Part shown: positions 42,164 to 51,131 of the stretch, piece after piece
How positions within the stretch are numbered: position 1 is the stretch's first letter
How the letters are laid out: every line of letters starts with the position of its first letter
Assembly: GCF_000739735.1 (NCBI RefSeq)
Contig: NZ_BBJF01000008.1
Span: forward strand, 107,094-171,093
Origin: Paraburkholderia ginsengisoli NBRC 100965
GTDB lineage: Bacteria > Pseudomonadota > Gammaproteobacteria > Burkholderiales > Burkholderiaceae
DNA length: 64,000 nt
Direction: 5' to 3'
Made by a program: the position numbers and the translations under genes
The notes under the pieces: generated by a model
Told to the model about the DNA's origin: nothing
The model's database searches: none
The model's input: the letters and a program-made list of their open reading frames with translations, nothing else

Positions 42164-44020
42164 ATGGAACATCCATCCCGTCGCGACGGCGGCACCACTG
42201 CGCGGTCGTCCGCCGCCCACGTCACCCCATTGATCGACGCCGCGCTGGCCGCGCACCGGGCAGGCCGGCTCGACGCCGCCGAACCTCTTTACCGTCAAGC
42301 GCTCACGCTCGATCCGAACCATGCGCCGGCGCTGCACTACTTCGGCATCCTGCACTATCAGCGCGGCGAGCATGACACCGCCGCGAGCCTGATGAGCCGC
42401 GCGCTCAAGCTCGACCGCCACGACGCCGCGTGCTGGAGCAACCGCGGTCTGGTCGCCGCCGCGCTCGGCCATCTCGACGAAGCGACGATCTGCTACGACC
42501 AGGCGCTGCAATTGCAGCCGGATTTCGCCGACGCGCGCAACAACTTCGGCGTCGCGCTGCAAGCGCAAGGCTCGCTGAGCGAAGCGCTCGAACAATACCG
42601 GCTCGCGCTGGCGTCGAACCCGGGGATGATCGACGCGCATCTGAACCTCGGCACGGCGCTGAGCAAGCTCGGCCGTTTTGACGAAGCGCTCGCGAGCTAC
42701 CGCGACGTGCTCGCGATCGACCCGAACATGGCGGAAGCGCATTTCAACGCGGGCAATGCGTATCAAGCGCAAGGCCGCCACAACGCGGCGATCGCCAGTT
42801 TCGAGCGGGCGCTCGCGCTGCGCGCCGATTACGCGGAGGCGCACGTCAATCTGGGCAGCCTGATCGGCCGGCTCGGCGACTATGCGGGCGCCGAAGCGCA
42901 TTACCGGCGCGCGGTCGCGCTCAGGCCGAATCCGACGCACCTCGTGTGTCTGGGCGGCTCGCTCGCCGCGCAAGGCCGGCCCGACGAGGAGGAGGTTTTC
43001 TATCGCCAGGCGCTCGCGCTCGATCCCCACCACGCGGACGCGCATCAGAACCTCGCATGGCTGCTGCTCAAGCGCGGTGATTACAGGCAAGGCTGGGCGG
43101 AGTTCGCGCTGCGCTGGCGCAAGCGCGACTACGACGCAATCGCGGTGCTGGGCGTCGCCGAATGGCATGGCGAACCGCTCGACGGGCGGCGTCTGCTGGT
43201 GGTCGGCGAACAGGGCTTCGGCGACCACTTCCAGTTCCTGCGCTTCGCGAGCGTGCTGCAACAACGCGGCGCGACGGTCGACCTCTGCGTGCGCGAGCCA
43301 CTACTGCCGCTGGTCGAACGGATCCCGGGCGTGAGTCGCGCGTTCAGCGGCCAGCCGCAAGGCGACTATGACTTCTGGGTGCCGATGATGAGCGTGCCGT
43401 CCTGCGTCGGTACCGAGCTGTCCACCATTCCGGCCGGGTTGCCCTACCTGTTCGCGGACAAGGCGAAGGTGAAGGCATGGCGCAAGCGCGTGGGGCCGGT
43501 CAACCGGTCGAAACGCAAAGTCGGGCTGGTGTGGGCCGGCAGTCCCACGTTCGGCAACGATCGCTACCGGTCGATGACGCTGGCTGACCTGAGCGCATTG
43601 AGCGAACTGAAGAGCGTCGCGTGGTATGCGTTGCAAAAAGGTCCGGCACATGCGCAACTGGCCGACGCGCCGTCGGCTTTCCGCGCGCACGATTTCACCG
43701 CCGAGTTGAGCAGCTTCGACGAGACCGCCGCGCTGATCATGCTGCTCGACCTGGTGATCGCCGTGGATACCGGCGTCGCGCATCTTGCGGCCGCGCTCGG
43801 CAAGCCAGTGTGGCTGCTGCTGCCGGCCAACTCCGACTGGCGCTGGCTGGAAACGCGCAGCGACACGCCGTGGTATCCGGGCATGAAGCTGTTCCGGCAG
43901 AAAAAGGTTGGGGATTGGGCGGCCGTGGTGGCACAGGTTGCCAAAACACTACAGGCGACTCACGTCACCCCGGCTCCACCACAAACCCGCGCTGCCGCAA
44001 AAGCTGCAGCACGCCCTTAG
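42164..44020 (+). CDS. TPR protein with C-terminal glycosyltransferase-like domain
   Basis: 618 aa. The N-terminal half has about eight 34-residue tetratricopeptide repeats (for example HYFGILHYQRGEHDTAASLM). The C-terminal 250 residues (RRLLVVGEQGFGDHFQFLRF ... VGLVWAGSPTFGNDRYRSM ... VDTGVAHLAAALGKPVWLLLP) resemble GT9/GT41-like folds. ATG 42164 is preferred over 42095. Its 3' end overlaps the convergent GumN gene by 56 nt. The biological substrate is unknown. Confidence 0.85.
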   Translation: MEHPSRRDGGTTARSSAAHVTPLIDAALAAHRAGRLDAAEPLYRQALTLDPNHAPALHYFGILHYQRGEHDTAASLMSRALKLDRHDAACWSNRGLVAAALGHLDEATICYDQALQLQPDFADARNNFGVALQAQGSLSEALEQYRLALASNPGMIDAHLNLGTALSKLGRFDEALASYRDVLAIDPNMAEAHFNAGNAYQAQGRHNAAIASFERALALRADYAEAHVNLGSLIGRLGDYAGAEAHYRRAVALRPNPTHLVCLGGSLAAQGRPDEEEVFYRQALALDPHHADAHQNLAWLLLKRGDYRQGWAEFALRWRKRDYDAIAVLGVAEWHGEPLDGRRLLVVGEQGFGDHFQFLRFASVLQQRGATVDLCVREPLLPLVERIPGVSRAFSGQPQGDYDFWVPMMSVPSCVGTELSTIPAGLPYLFADKAKVKAWRKRVGPVNRSKRKVGLVWAGSPTFGNDRYRSMTLADLSALSELKSVAWYALQKGPAHAQLADAPSAFRAHDFTAELSSFDETAALIMLLDLVIAVDTGVAHLAAALGKPVWLLLPANSDWRWLETRSDTPWYPGMKLFRQKKVGDWAAVVAQVAKTLQATHVTPAPPQTRAAAKAAARP

Positions 44021-45137
44021 GCCCGCCCAGATGCAGCGCGCCGATCGCGACGAACACCGGCTTGTTTGGCGCGGCGATCTGCAGCATCCGCGAGACGAAG
44101 CGCCGGTTGCGTTCATAAACGATCCGGTTGTCGATCGAATCGGAAATGCGCTGGTCGCGCGCGAGGTTTTCGGACTTCGCGGCCTGCCACGCGGCGATTG
44201 CATCGGCGTCGCCGACCCGCCATAGCCGGTGCAACGCGCGTACGTCGGCGACGTTCTGCGCGGGTGTCTGCACCAGATCCTGCGCGAGCATTTCGCGCTG
44301 CTGCGCAAGCGAGAGGCCCGTGAACGCGCGCATCTGTTGCGGCAAGGTTTCGAGTCCAACGATCTTGCCGCGCGTCTTCAGATAGACGTTCTGCAATTGC
44401 GCCTCGGTGCCGTACTCGGTTTGCAGACCGGCGCTCAGCGAATCGTAGGTTTCGACCACTAGCGACGCGAGCCACGGCCGCATCTTCTTGATCGCATCGA
44501 GCGCGGCGGGATTGCCCCGCAGACGCAAAGCCAGCTTGTGCCACAACGGCTCGGGCAACGAACCGGGCAGACAGTCGCGCTTGCACACGCCGTACTTCGA
44601 CACGTCGTCTTGCGAGATCAGCAGTTCGTCGGGGGAGAGTTCGAGCGCCAGGGTCGGGGAAGCAGCCAGTGCGGCGAGGATCGGTGCGCGAAACGGCTGC
44701 GCGGCGGGATAGTCGGCGGGGTCGCCGACATGCAGCGTGCCGAGCACGTAAATGGTGGTCGTGCCGCGCGTCGCGACATAGAACGGCATGCGCGCCGGCT
44801 GAGTGCGCACCGGGCCGCTCGCCGTGGTGCCCGGTGGCGCGGATGACGCGGGCGGCGGATTGAAGCCCGGCACGCTAGCGCGCGGCGGTTGCGCGGGCGA
44901 CGGCTGCACGCCGGGCACCGGCACCGCCGGGCGCCCTGCCTGGGCCGGCGCAGTGGCCGCCGCGCCCGCCGCATACGCGAGCTCGGCGGGTGCCGAGCCG
45001 AGACACAGCGCAACACACACGCCGACGAGCGCGGCACCGTTCAGCGCACGCGCTCGCCAGCGCCGCGAGAAAGCAGCACCGCAGCCGCCATCACGCAAGC
45101 GGCGCGTAAGACGACGCGCCGCCACCGCATCAGGCAT
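43965..45137 (-). CDS. TraB/GumN-family protein
   Basis: 390 aa. An N-terminal hydrophobic signal (about residues 32-58) and a Pro/Ala-rich linker precede the TraB/GumN domain: FYVATRGTTTIYVLGTLHVG (first conserved His), LALELSPDELLI (Glu) and FVAIGALHLGGPKGVLQLL near the end. Likely periplasmic or membrane-anchored; TIKI-related metalloproteases share the fold. The ATG at 45137 overlaps the dppF stop. It may be the last gene of the dpp unit. Confidence 0.82.
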   Translation of the reverse strand: MPDAVAARRLTRRLRDGGCGAAFSRRWRARALNGAALVGVCVALCLGSAPAELAYAAGAAATAPAQAGRPAVPVPGVQPSPAQPPRASVPGFNPPPASSAPPGTTASGPVRTQPARMPFYVATRGTTTIYVLGTLHVGDPADYPAAQPFRAPILAALAASPTLALELSPDELLISQDDVSKYGVCKRDCLPGSLPEPLWHKLALRLRGNPAALDAIKKMRPWLASLVVETYDSLSAGLQTEYGTEAQLQNVYLKTRGKIVGLETLPQQMRAFTGLSLAQQREMLAQDLVQTPAQNVADVRALHRLWRVGDADAIAAWQAAKSENLARDQRISDSIDNRIVYERNRRFVSRMLQIAAPNKPVFVAIGALHLGGPKGVLQLLRQRGFVVEPG

Positions 45138-46149
45138 CCACGTCCCCCACCTCCTCGGCGCGGTGACACGACACCTGACGGCCATCCACTTCACGCAGCT
45201 TCGGTTCCTCGCTGCGGCAGCGGTCGATGGCGTACGGGCAGCGTTGATGGAACGTGCAGCCCGAAGGCGGATTCAATGGCGACGGCATTTCACCTTGCAG
45301 CTTGATCTTGATGCTGCGATCTTCCTCGAAGATCGACGGCGTCGCCGACATCAGCGCACGCGTGTACGGATGGCGCGGCTTCGAGAAGATACGCTTCTTG
45401 TCGCCGAGTTCGGCCACGCCGCCGAAGTACATCACCATCACGTCGTCGGCGATATGCTCGACCACCGACAAATTGTGCGAGATAAACACGTAGCTGGTCT
45501 TGAACTGCGCCTGCAAGTCCATGAACAGATTCAGGATCTGCGCCTGGATCGACACGTCGAGTGCCGATACCGGTTCATCGGCGACTACGATCTGCGGATC
45601 GAGAATCATCGCGCGCGCAATCGCCACACGCTGACGCTGACCGCCCGAGAACATATGCGGATAGCGCTTCGCATGCTCGGGACGCAGACCGACGGTGCGC
45701 ATCATCTGCGCGATCCGTTCGGCGCGTTCCGAGGCGCTCATTTGCGTGTTGATCGCGAGCGGCTCGCCGAGCGTCTGCTCGACGGTCTTACGCGGATTCA
45801 GCGACGCAAACGGGTTCTGGAACACCATCTGCACGCGCCGCCGCAGCGCCGCGATCTTCGCGTGATCCGCACCAGCCACGTCCTCGCCGTCGATCAGCAA
45901 ACGGCCCGCCGTGGGCGCTTCGATCATCGTGAGTTGGCGCGCGAGCGTGGACTTGCCGCAGCCGGATTCGCCGACCACCGCCAGCGTCTTGCCGCGCTCC
46001 AGCGCGAACGACACGCCGTTGAGCGCCTTCACCGTGCCCGACGTGAACATGCCGCGCTTGACCGTGTAGTAGCGCGCGAGCTGGTCGGCGACCAGCACGT
46101 GATCGCCCGTCGGTTTCGGCTGGCGCCGCGTTTCGGGTACTGCGTTCAT
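45130..46149 (-). CDS. dppF: Dipeptide ABC transporter ATPase DppF
   Basis: 339 aa. Walker A GESGCGKSTLAR, signature FSGGQRQRVAIARA, Walker B IVVADEPVSAL, and the C-terminal oligopeptide/dipeptide extension with CTFHQRCPYAIDRC. The ATG at 46149 overlaps dppD by 4 nt; the longer frame is artefactual. Forms the ATPase heterodimer with DppD. Confidence 0.93.
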   Translation of the reverse strand: MNAVPETRRQPKPTGDHVLVADQLARYYTVKRGMFTSGTVKALNGVSFALERGKTLAVVGESGCGKSTLARQLTMIEAPTAGRLLIDGEDVAGADHAKIAALRRRVQMVFQNPFASLNPRKTVEQTLGEPLAINTQMSASERAERIAQMMRTVGLRPEHAKRYPHMFSGGQRQRVAIARAMILDPQIVVADEPVSALDVSIQAQILNLFMDLQAQFKTSYVFISHNLSVVEHIADDVMVMYFGGVAELGDKKRIFSKPRHPYTRALMSATPSIFEEDRSIKIKLQGEMPSPLNPPSGCTFHQRCPYAIDRCRSEEPKLREVDGRQVSCHRAEEVGDVDA

Positions 46150-47150
46150 CGTGCGCCTCCGCGGGTGTGAACGTTGGCGTCGCCGCTCAGGTTCAAGGGT
46201 TTGATGCAGCGCACGCGCGCCACTTCCGCATGGCCTTGCATCGGCGCAAGCGCGGGCCGCGCCTTCAGGCAATCGTCGACCACGTACTTGCAGCGCGGTG
46301 CGAACAGACACCCTTTGGGCCGATCGTCGCGCCCCGGCACCATGCCCGGCAACGCGGCCAGCCGCACCGCGCCGACGTTGTGCTCGGGAATCGCCGCCAG
46401 CAGCGCTTCCGTGTACGGATGATGGGGCGCCGCGAAGATGTCCGGCACCTTGTTCGTTTCGATCACTTCGCCAGCGTACATGACCGCGACGCGCTGCGCG
46501 ACCTCGGACACCACCGCGAGGTCGTGCGAAATCAGCACGAGCGCCATGCCGCGTTCCTTCTGCAAGCGGATCAGCAGCTCCATGATCTGCGCCTGGATCG
46601 TCACGTCGAGCGCGGTGGTCGGCTCGTCGGCGATCAGCAGCTTCGGGTTGCAGGCAATTGCCATCGCGATCATCACGCGCTGGTTCATGCCGCCCGACAT
46701 CTGATGCGGAAACGAGTTGATGCGCCCTTTCGGATCGGGAATGCCGACCTGGTCGAGCAGTTCCAAAGCGCGCTTGTCCAAAGCGCTGCCGCGCAGACCT
46801 TCATGCAGCTTCAGCACTTCCTTGATCTGATAGCCGACCGTGTAGCTCGGATTCAGACTGGTTAGCGCATCCTGGAACACCATCGCGATGTCCTTGCCGA
46901 TGATCTTGCGGCGTTCCTTCGCCGACGCCTTCAACAGGTTCTTGCCGTTGAAGGTGATCTCGTCGGCCGTCACTATGCCGGGCGCGTCGATGAGGCCCAT
47001 CAGCGCCATCATCGTCACGCTCTTGCCCGAGCCCGATTCGCCGACCACGCCCACCACTTCACCGGGCGCGACGTCGAGATTGATCCGGTCGACTGCCGGC
47101 AGACCGTTGAAGTTCACCGCCAGGTTGCGGATGGTCAAGAGTGAGTCCAT
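46146..47150 (-). CDS. dppD: Dipeptide ABC transporter ATPase DppD
   Basis: 334 aa. Walker A GESGSGKSVTMM, signature MSGGMNQRVMIA, Walker B LLIADEPTTALD, and the C-terminal peptide-transporter extension (GCLFAPRCKYVVDDC). It starts 1 nt from the dppC stop and overlaps dppF by 4 nt. Confidence 0.93.
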   Translation of the reverse strand: MDSLLTIRNLAVNFNGLPAVDRINLDVAPGEVVGVVGESGSGKSVTMMALMGLIDAPGIVTADEITFNGKNLLKASAKERRKIIGKDIAMVFQDALTSLNPSYTVGYQIKEVLKLHEGLRGSALDKRALELLDQVGIPDPKGRINSFPHQMSGGMNQRVMIAMAIACNPKLLIADEPTTALDVTIQAQIMELLIRLQKERGMALVLISHDLAVVSEVAQRVAVMYAGEVIETNKVPDIFAAPHHPYTEALLAAIPEHNVGAVRLAALPGMVPGRDDRPKGCLFAPRCKYVVDDCLKARPALAPMQGHAEVARVRCIKPLNLSGDANVHTRGGAR

Positions 47151-47151
47151 G

Positions 47152-48078
47152 TCAGGCCATCCGTTTCAGTTTGGGATCGAGTGCGTCGCGTAGCCCGTCG
47201 CCGAGCAGATTGATCGCGAGCACCGAGATCAGGATGGACAGACCCGGCATCGTGACGATCCACCAGGCGCTGTCGATGTAGTCGCGCGCCGAGGCCAGCA
47301 TCGCGCCCCACTCCGCCGACGGCGGCTGCACGCCGAGGCCGAGGAAGCCGAGCGCGGCGGCATCGAGAATCGCCGATGAAAAACCGAGCGTGGCTTGCAC
47401 GATCAGCGGCGCGGTGCAGTTCGGCAGCACTTGCGAGAACATCAAGCGCAACGTACTGGCGCCCGCCACGCGCGAAGCCGTCACGTATTCCTTTTGCAAC
47501 TCGCCTTGCGCGGACGCACGGGTCAAACGCACATAGCCGGGCAGCGCGACGATCGCGATGGCGAGCATCGTGTTGACGAGACCTGGGCCGATGATCGCGA
47601 CCACCGCGACCGCGAGCAGCAGTGACGGCAACGCGAGCAGCACGTCCATGATGCGCATGATCGGTGTGTCGGCCCACTTCTCGAAGAACGCGGCGATCAA
47701 GCCGAGCACGATGCCCGGAATCAGCGCGAGCACCACCGACACGAAGCCGATCCAGAACGACAGCCGCGCGCCGTACATCAGACGCGAGAGGATGTCGCGG
47801 CCCGCTTCGTCGGTGCCGAGGATGAACTTCCAGTTGCCGCCGTCGAGCCACGCGGGCGGAATCTTCACGAAGTCGCGGTACTGCTCGATCGGGCTGTGCG
47901 GCGCGATCAACGGCGCGAAGATCGCGACGAAGATCAGCACTAGAACGATGATGCCGGCGCCGACCGCGCCTCGATTGCGCGAGAAGTTCGCCCAGAATTC
48001 ACGGGCGGCGATGGCGCGGCCGCTGGGCGGCGTCACTGCCTGGGGGACTGTATTTTGTATGTCTGCCATTTTGTTCAT
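47152..48078 (-). CDS. dppC: Dipeptide ABC transporter permease DppC
   Basis: 308 aa, an N-terminal extension plus about six membrane segments. The EAA region is VAGASTLRLMFSQVLPN. LGTDEAGRDILSRLMYGARL is a hallmark of DppC/OppC permeases. It is separated from dppB by 79 bases that contain a GC-rich palindrome. Confidence 0.93.
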   Translation of the reverse strand: MNKMADIQNTVPQAVTPPSGRAIAAREFWANFSRNRGAVGAGIIVLVLIFVAIFAPLIAPHSPIEQYRDFVKIPPAWLDGGNWKFILGTDEAGRDILSRLMYGARLSFWIGFVSVVLALIPGIVLGLIAAFFEKWADTPIMRIMDVLLALPSLLLAVAVVAIIGPGLVNTMLAIAIVALPGYVRLTRASAQGELQKEYVTASRVAGASTLRLMFSQVLPNCTAPLIVQATLGFSSAILDAAALGFLGLGVQPPSAEWGAMLASARDYIDSAWWIVTMPGLSILISVLAINLLGDGLRDALDPKLKRMA

Positions 48079-48157
48079 GCCTCCCGCCGAGCCGCCTCGA
48101 GGGAGGCATGCGCCCCCTCGGGGGGCAGCGAACGCAAGTGAGCGTGGGGGTTCATAT
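48079..48157. repeat. GC-rich palindromic intergenic element between dppB and dppC
   Basis: 79 bases. CGAGGGAGGC near 48100 pairs with GCCTCCCG near 48080, and CCCCCTCGGGGGG lies next to it. Repeats of this form recur between genes in Burkholderia. It could stabilise RNA or reduce downstream expression within the operon. Confidence 0.45.
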
Positions 48158-49168
48158 TCACCTCGTATGGCGGATGCGTGGGTTGAGCACGCCGTACAAC
48201 AGATCGACGACGAGGTTCACGACGATCACCAGCGTGGCGATCATCAGGATACCGCCCTGCACGACCGGATAGTCGCGCCGGCCGATCGCGTCGATCAGCC
48301 ATTTGCCGATGCCCGGCCACGAGAACAGCGTCTCGGTCAGCACCGCGCCCGCGAGCAGCGTGCCGACCTGCAGGCCGATCACCGTGACGACGGGAATCAG
48401 CGCATTGCGCAACGCGTGCACGACGATCACGCGTCCCGGTGACAAGCCCTTCGCGCGCGCGGTGCGGATGTAGTCCTCGCGCAGCACTTCGAGCATCGAC
48501 GAACGGGTCATCCGTGCGACCACCGCCAAAGGAATCGTGCCGAGCACGATGGCCGGCAGGATCAGATGGCTCAGCGCGGATTTGAACGCGCCTTCGTCGG
48601 TGGACATCATCGCGTCGATCAGCATGAAGCCGGTCACGTGCGGAATGTCGTATTCGACCGCGATGCGGCCCGACACCGGCGTCCAGCCAAGTTTCACCGA
48701 GAACACCATGATGAGGATCAAGCCCCACCAGAAGATCGGCATCGAGTAGCCGGTGAGCGCGGTGCCCATCACGCCGTGATCGACGACCGTGCCGCGCCGC
48801 AGCGCGGCAAACACGCCCGCCGGGAGGCCGACGATCAGCGCGAACAGCATCGCGCAGATCGACAGTTCGACGGTGGCGGGAAAGCGTGCGAGGAATTCGC
48901 CCATCACGCTGGTGTTGGTGATGATCGAGGTGCCGAGGTCACCGTGCAGCGCGCGTCCGATGTAGTGGACGTACTGCATCGGCAAAGGTTCGTCGAGCCC
49001 GAGGCGGTGCATGGCGGCTGCGTGCATCGCGGGATCGACGCCGCGCTCGCCCATCATCACTTCGATGGGGTCGCCCGGTATCAGGTGAATCAGCGCGAAC
49101 GCGAGGATCGTGATGCCGATGAACGTCGGTATCACCATGCCGATGCGGCGCAAAACAAAGCGGAACAT
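48158..49168 (-). CDS. dppB: Dipeptide ABC transporter permease DppB
   Basis: 336 aa. Opening FVLRRIGMVIPTFIGITILA, the N-terminal segment and periplasmic loop typical of DppB (LGLDEPLPMQYVHYIGRALH), and the EAA loop ARAKGLSPGRVIVVHALRNA. Channel partner of DppC. Confidence 0.93.
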   Translation of the reverse strand: MFRFVLRRIGMVIPTFIGITILAFALIHLIPGDPIEVMMGERGVDPAMHAAAMHRLGLDEPLPMQYVHYIGRALHGDLGTSIITNTSVMGEFLARFPATVELSICAMLFALIVGLPAGVFAALRRGTVVDHGVMGTALTGYSMPIFWWGLILIMVFSVKLGWTPVSGRIAVEYDIPHVTGFMLIDAMMSTDEGAFKSALSHLILPAIVLGTIPLAVVARMTRSSMLEVLREDYIRTARAKGLSPGRVIVVHALRNALIPVVTVIGLQVGTLLAGAVLTETLFSWPGIGKWLIDAIGRRDYPVVQGGILMIATLVIVVNLVVDLLYGVLNPRIRHTR

Positions 49169-49187
49169 GGTTCGTCCCTATGGTCTT

Positions 49188-49238
49188 GATGAAGAAAAAA
49201 CGCAACCGGCGACGAGGGCTTGTGACCCCGGTCGCCGG
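49188..49238 (-). terminator. Hairpin with U-run between dppA and dppB
   Basis: Minus strand: CCGGCGAC-17 nt-GTCGCCGG followed by TTGCGTTTTTTCTTC. It looks like an intrinsic terminator, probably partial, since dppBCDF seem to depend on read-through. It would keep binding protein levels above permease levels. Confidence 0.65.
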
Positions 49239-49306
49239 ACCATTTCGACCAGTTTTCTAACCGTGCGAAAAGCGTACTGCGCGAAATTTACGACTGGCTT
49301 GCCAGC

Positions 49307-50935
49307 TTACTTGAGGCTCACGCCGTCGAAACGCGCATAGCCGAGCGGTTCGATGCGCATGTCGACCACCTTCTTGCTGACCGGCTGGTAGACCGTCGAG
49401 TGTGCGATCGGCGAGAACGGCAACTGCTGCCCGAAGATTCGCTGCGCTTCGACGTAAGCCTTGGTGCGCGCGGCCACGTCGGACGTCACACGGCCCTTCT
49501 GGATCAGATCGTCGAACGGCTTGTAGCACCACTTCGAGAAGTTGTTGCCGTTCACCGCTTCGCAGCCGAGCAACGTGCCGAGCCAGTTGTCCGGATCGCC
49601 GTTGTCGCCGGTCCAGCCGATCAGCATCGTGTCGTCTTCGCCGGCGTGAGCGCGCTTGATGTACTCACCCCATTCGTACGTGACGATCTTCGCCTTCACG
49701 CCGATCTTGGCCCAGTCGGCCTGGATCATTTCCGCCATCAGACGGGCGTTCGGGTTGTACGCGCGCTGCACGGGCATCGCCCACAGCGTGATGTCGAAGC
49801 CGTTCGGATAGCCGGCCTGCGCGAGCAATGCCTTGGCCTTCGCCGAATCGTACGGGGCGGCCTTCAGGTCCTTGTAGAACGACCATTGGGTCGGCGGCAT
49901 CGGGTTGGTGGCGAGCTGGCCCGCGCCCTGGTACACCGATTCGATGATCGCCTTCTTGTTGATCGCCATGTCGAGCGCCTGACGCACTTCGACCTTGTCG
50001 ACCGGCTTGTGCGTCACGTTGTACGCGAGGTAGCCGAGGTTGAAGCCCGGCTGCGACGGCATGTCGATGTTCGGCTCGGCCTTCAGCGGCGCGATGTCGG
50101 CCGGACGCGGATAGCTCATCACCTGGCATTCGTCGCGCTTGATCTTCTGCACGCGCACGCCAGCGTCCGGCGTGATCGAGAAGATCAGCTTCGAGATCTT
50201 CACCGCGTTCGGCTTCCAGTAGTTCGGATTGCCATCGAAGCGGATCGTCGCGTCCTTCGTATAGCTGCGGAAAATGAACGGGCCCGTGCCGACCGGGAAC
50301 TGGTTGATGTCGGACGCTTTGCCGGCCTTCAACAGTTGATCCGCGTATTCGGCCGACAGAACCGACGCGTATTCCATCGCCAGATTCTGGATGAACGGCG
50401 CGTTGACTTCCTTCAGCGTGAACTTGACCGTGTACGGGTCGACCTTTTCGACGCCCGTGATCAGCTTGTCGAGACCCATGTCGGTGAAGTACGGGAACTG
50501 CACCGGATACGCCTTGCGGAACGGCTGGTTCGTGTCCAGCATGCGCTGGAACGTGAACACGACGTCGTCGGCGTTGAATTCGCGAGTCGGTTTGAAGAAC
50601 GACGTGGTCTGGAATTTGACGCCGTAGCGCAGATGGAACGTATAGGTCTTGCCGTCGGCCGACACATCCCATTTTTCCGCGAGACCCGGCTCGACCTTCG
50701 TGCCGCCGCGTTCGAATTCGACGAGACGGTTATAAACGGTGAACGTGTTGGCCGTGAAGTCGACCCCCGTCGTGTATTGAGCGGGATCGAAGCCCGCCGG
50801 GCTGCCTTCCGAGCAGTAGACGAGAGTTTTGTTCGGAATCTCCGCGCGCGCGTTGTTCGCGCCCACCAGCGATGCCGCTGCAGCTGCGACGAGCGTCGTA
50901 ATACGCGCGGCGCGCAACAGATTGTTTTGCTTCAT
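49307..50935 (-). CDS. dppA: Peptide ABC transporter binding protein DppA (copy 1)
   Basis: Periplasmic peptide-binding protein of family SBP5, 542 aa. Signal peptide about 1-31 (SLVGANNARA), then KTLVYCSEGSPAGFDPAQYT, the characteristic DppA opening. QFPVGTGPFIFRSYTKD and LIGWTGDNGDPDNWLGTLLG are conserved internal stretches. A terminator-like hairpin follows before dppB. It closely resembles the second copy upstream. Confidence 0.93.
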   Translation of the reverse strand: MKQNNLLRAARITTLVAAAAASLVGANNARAEIPNKTLVYCSEGSPAGFDPAQYTTGVDFTANTFTVYNRLVEFERGGTKVEPGLAEKWDVSADGKTYTFHLRYGVKFQTTSFFKPTREFNADDVVFTFQRMLDTNQPFRKAYPVQFPYFTDMGLDKLITGVEKVDPYTVKFTLKEVNAPFIQNLAMEYASVLSAEYADQLLKAGKASDINQFPVGTGPFIFRSYTKDATIRFDGNPNYWKPNAVKISKLIFSITPDAGVRVQKIKRDECQVMSYPRPADIAPLKAEPNIDMPSQPGFNLGYLAYNVTHKPVDKVEVRQALDMAINKKAIIESVYQGAGQLATNPMPPTQWSFYKDLKAAPYDSAKAKALLAQAGYPNGFDITLWAMPVQRAYNPNARLMAEMIQADWAKIGVKAKIVTYEWGEYIKRAHAGEDDTMLIGWTGDNGDPDNWLGTLLGCEAVNGNNFSKWCYKPFDDLIQKGRVTSDVAARTKAYVEAQRIFGQQLPFSPIAHSTVYQPVSKKVVDMRIEPLGYARFDGVSLK

Positions 50936-51058
50936 GTTTCCTCCAGGTTCAGGGCCGGCTCCCGCCAGCGTAGCGCGATATTACTTGAGCTTGGCTCGCA
51001 GCAACAAGCGGAGGAAATTCCCCCTGTTGACGATCGGAAACACTTCGTGCATGGAGGC

Positions 51059-51093
51059 AGCCGCACGCCGACCGGGGGCCGGAGCGTGCGGCT
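51059..51093. repeat. Inverted repeat between the two dppA copies
   Basis: AGCCGCACGC-15 nt-GCGTGCGGCT, a long perfect stem in the 196-base gap between the second dppA copy and dppA copy 1. No U-run follows on the minus strand, so it is more likely an RNA-stabilising or processing hairpin than a terminator. Confidence 0.55.
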
Positions 51094-51131
51094 GTAGCGG
51101 ACAACGGGAGCAAAAAGAAGTCCCGCCGCGC

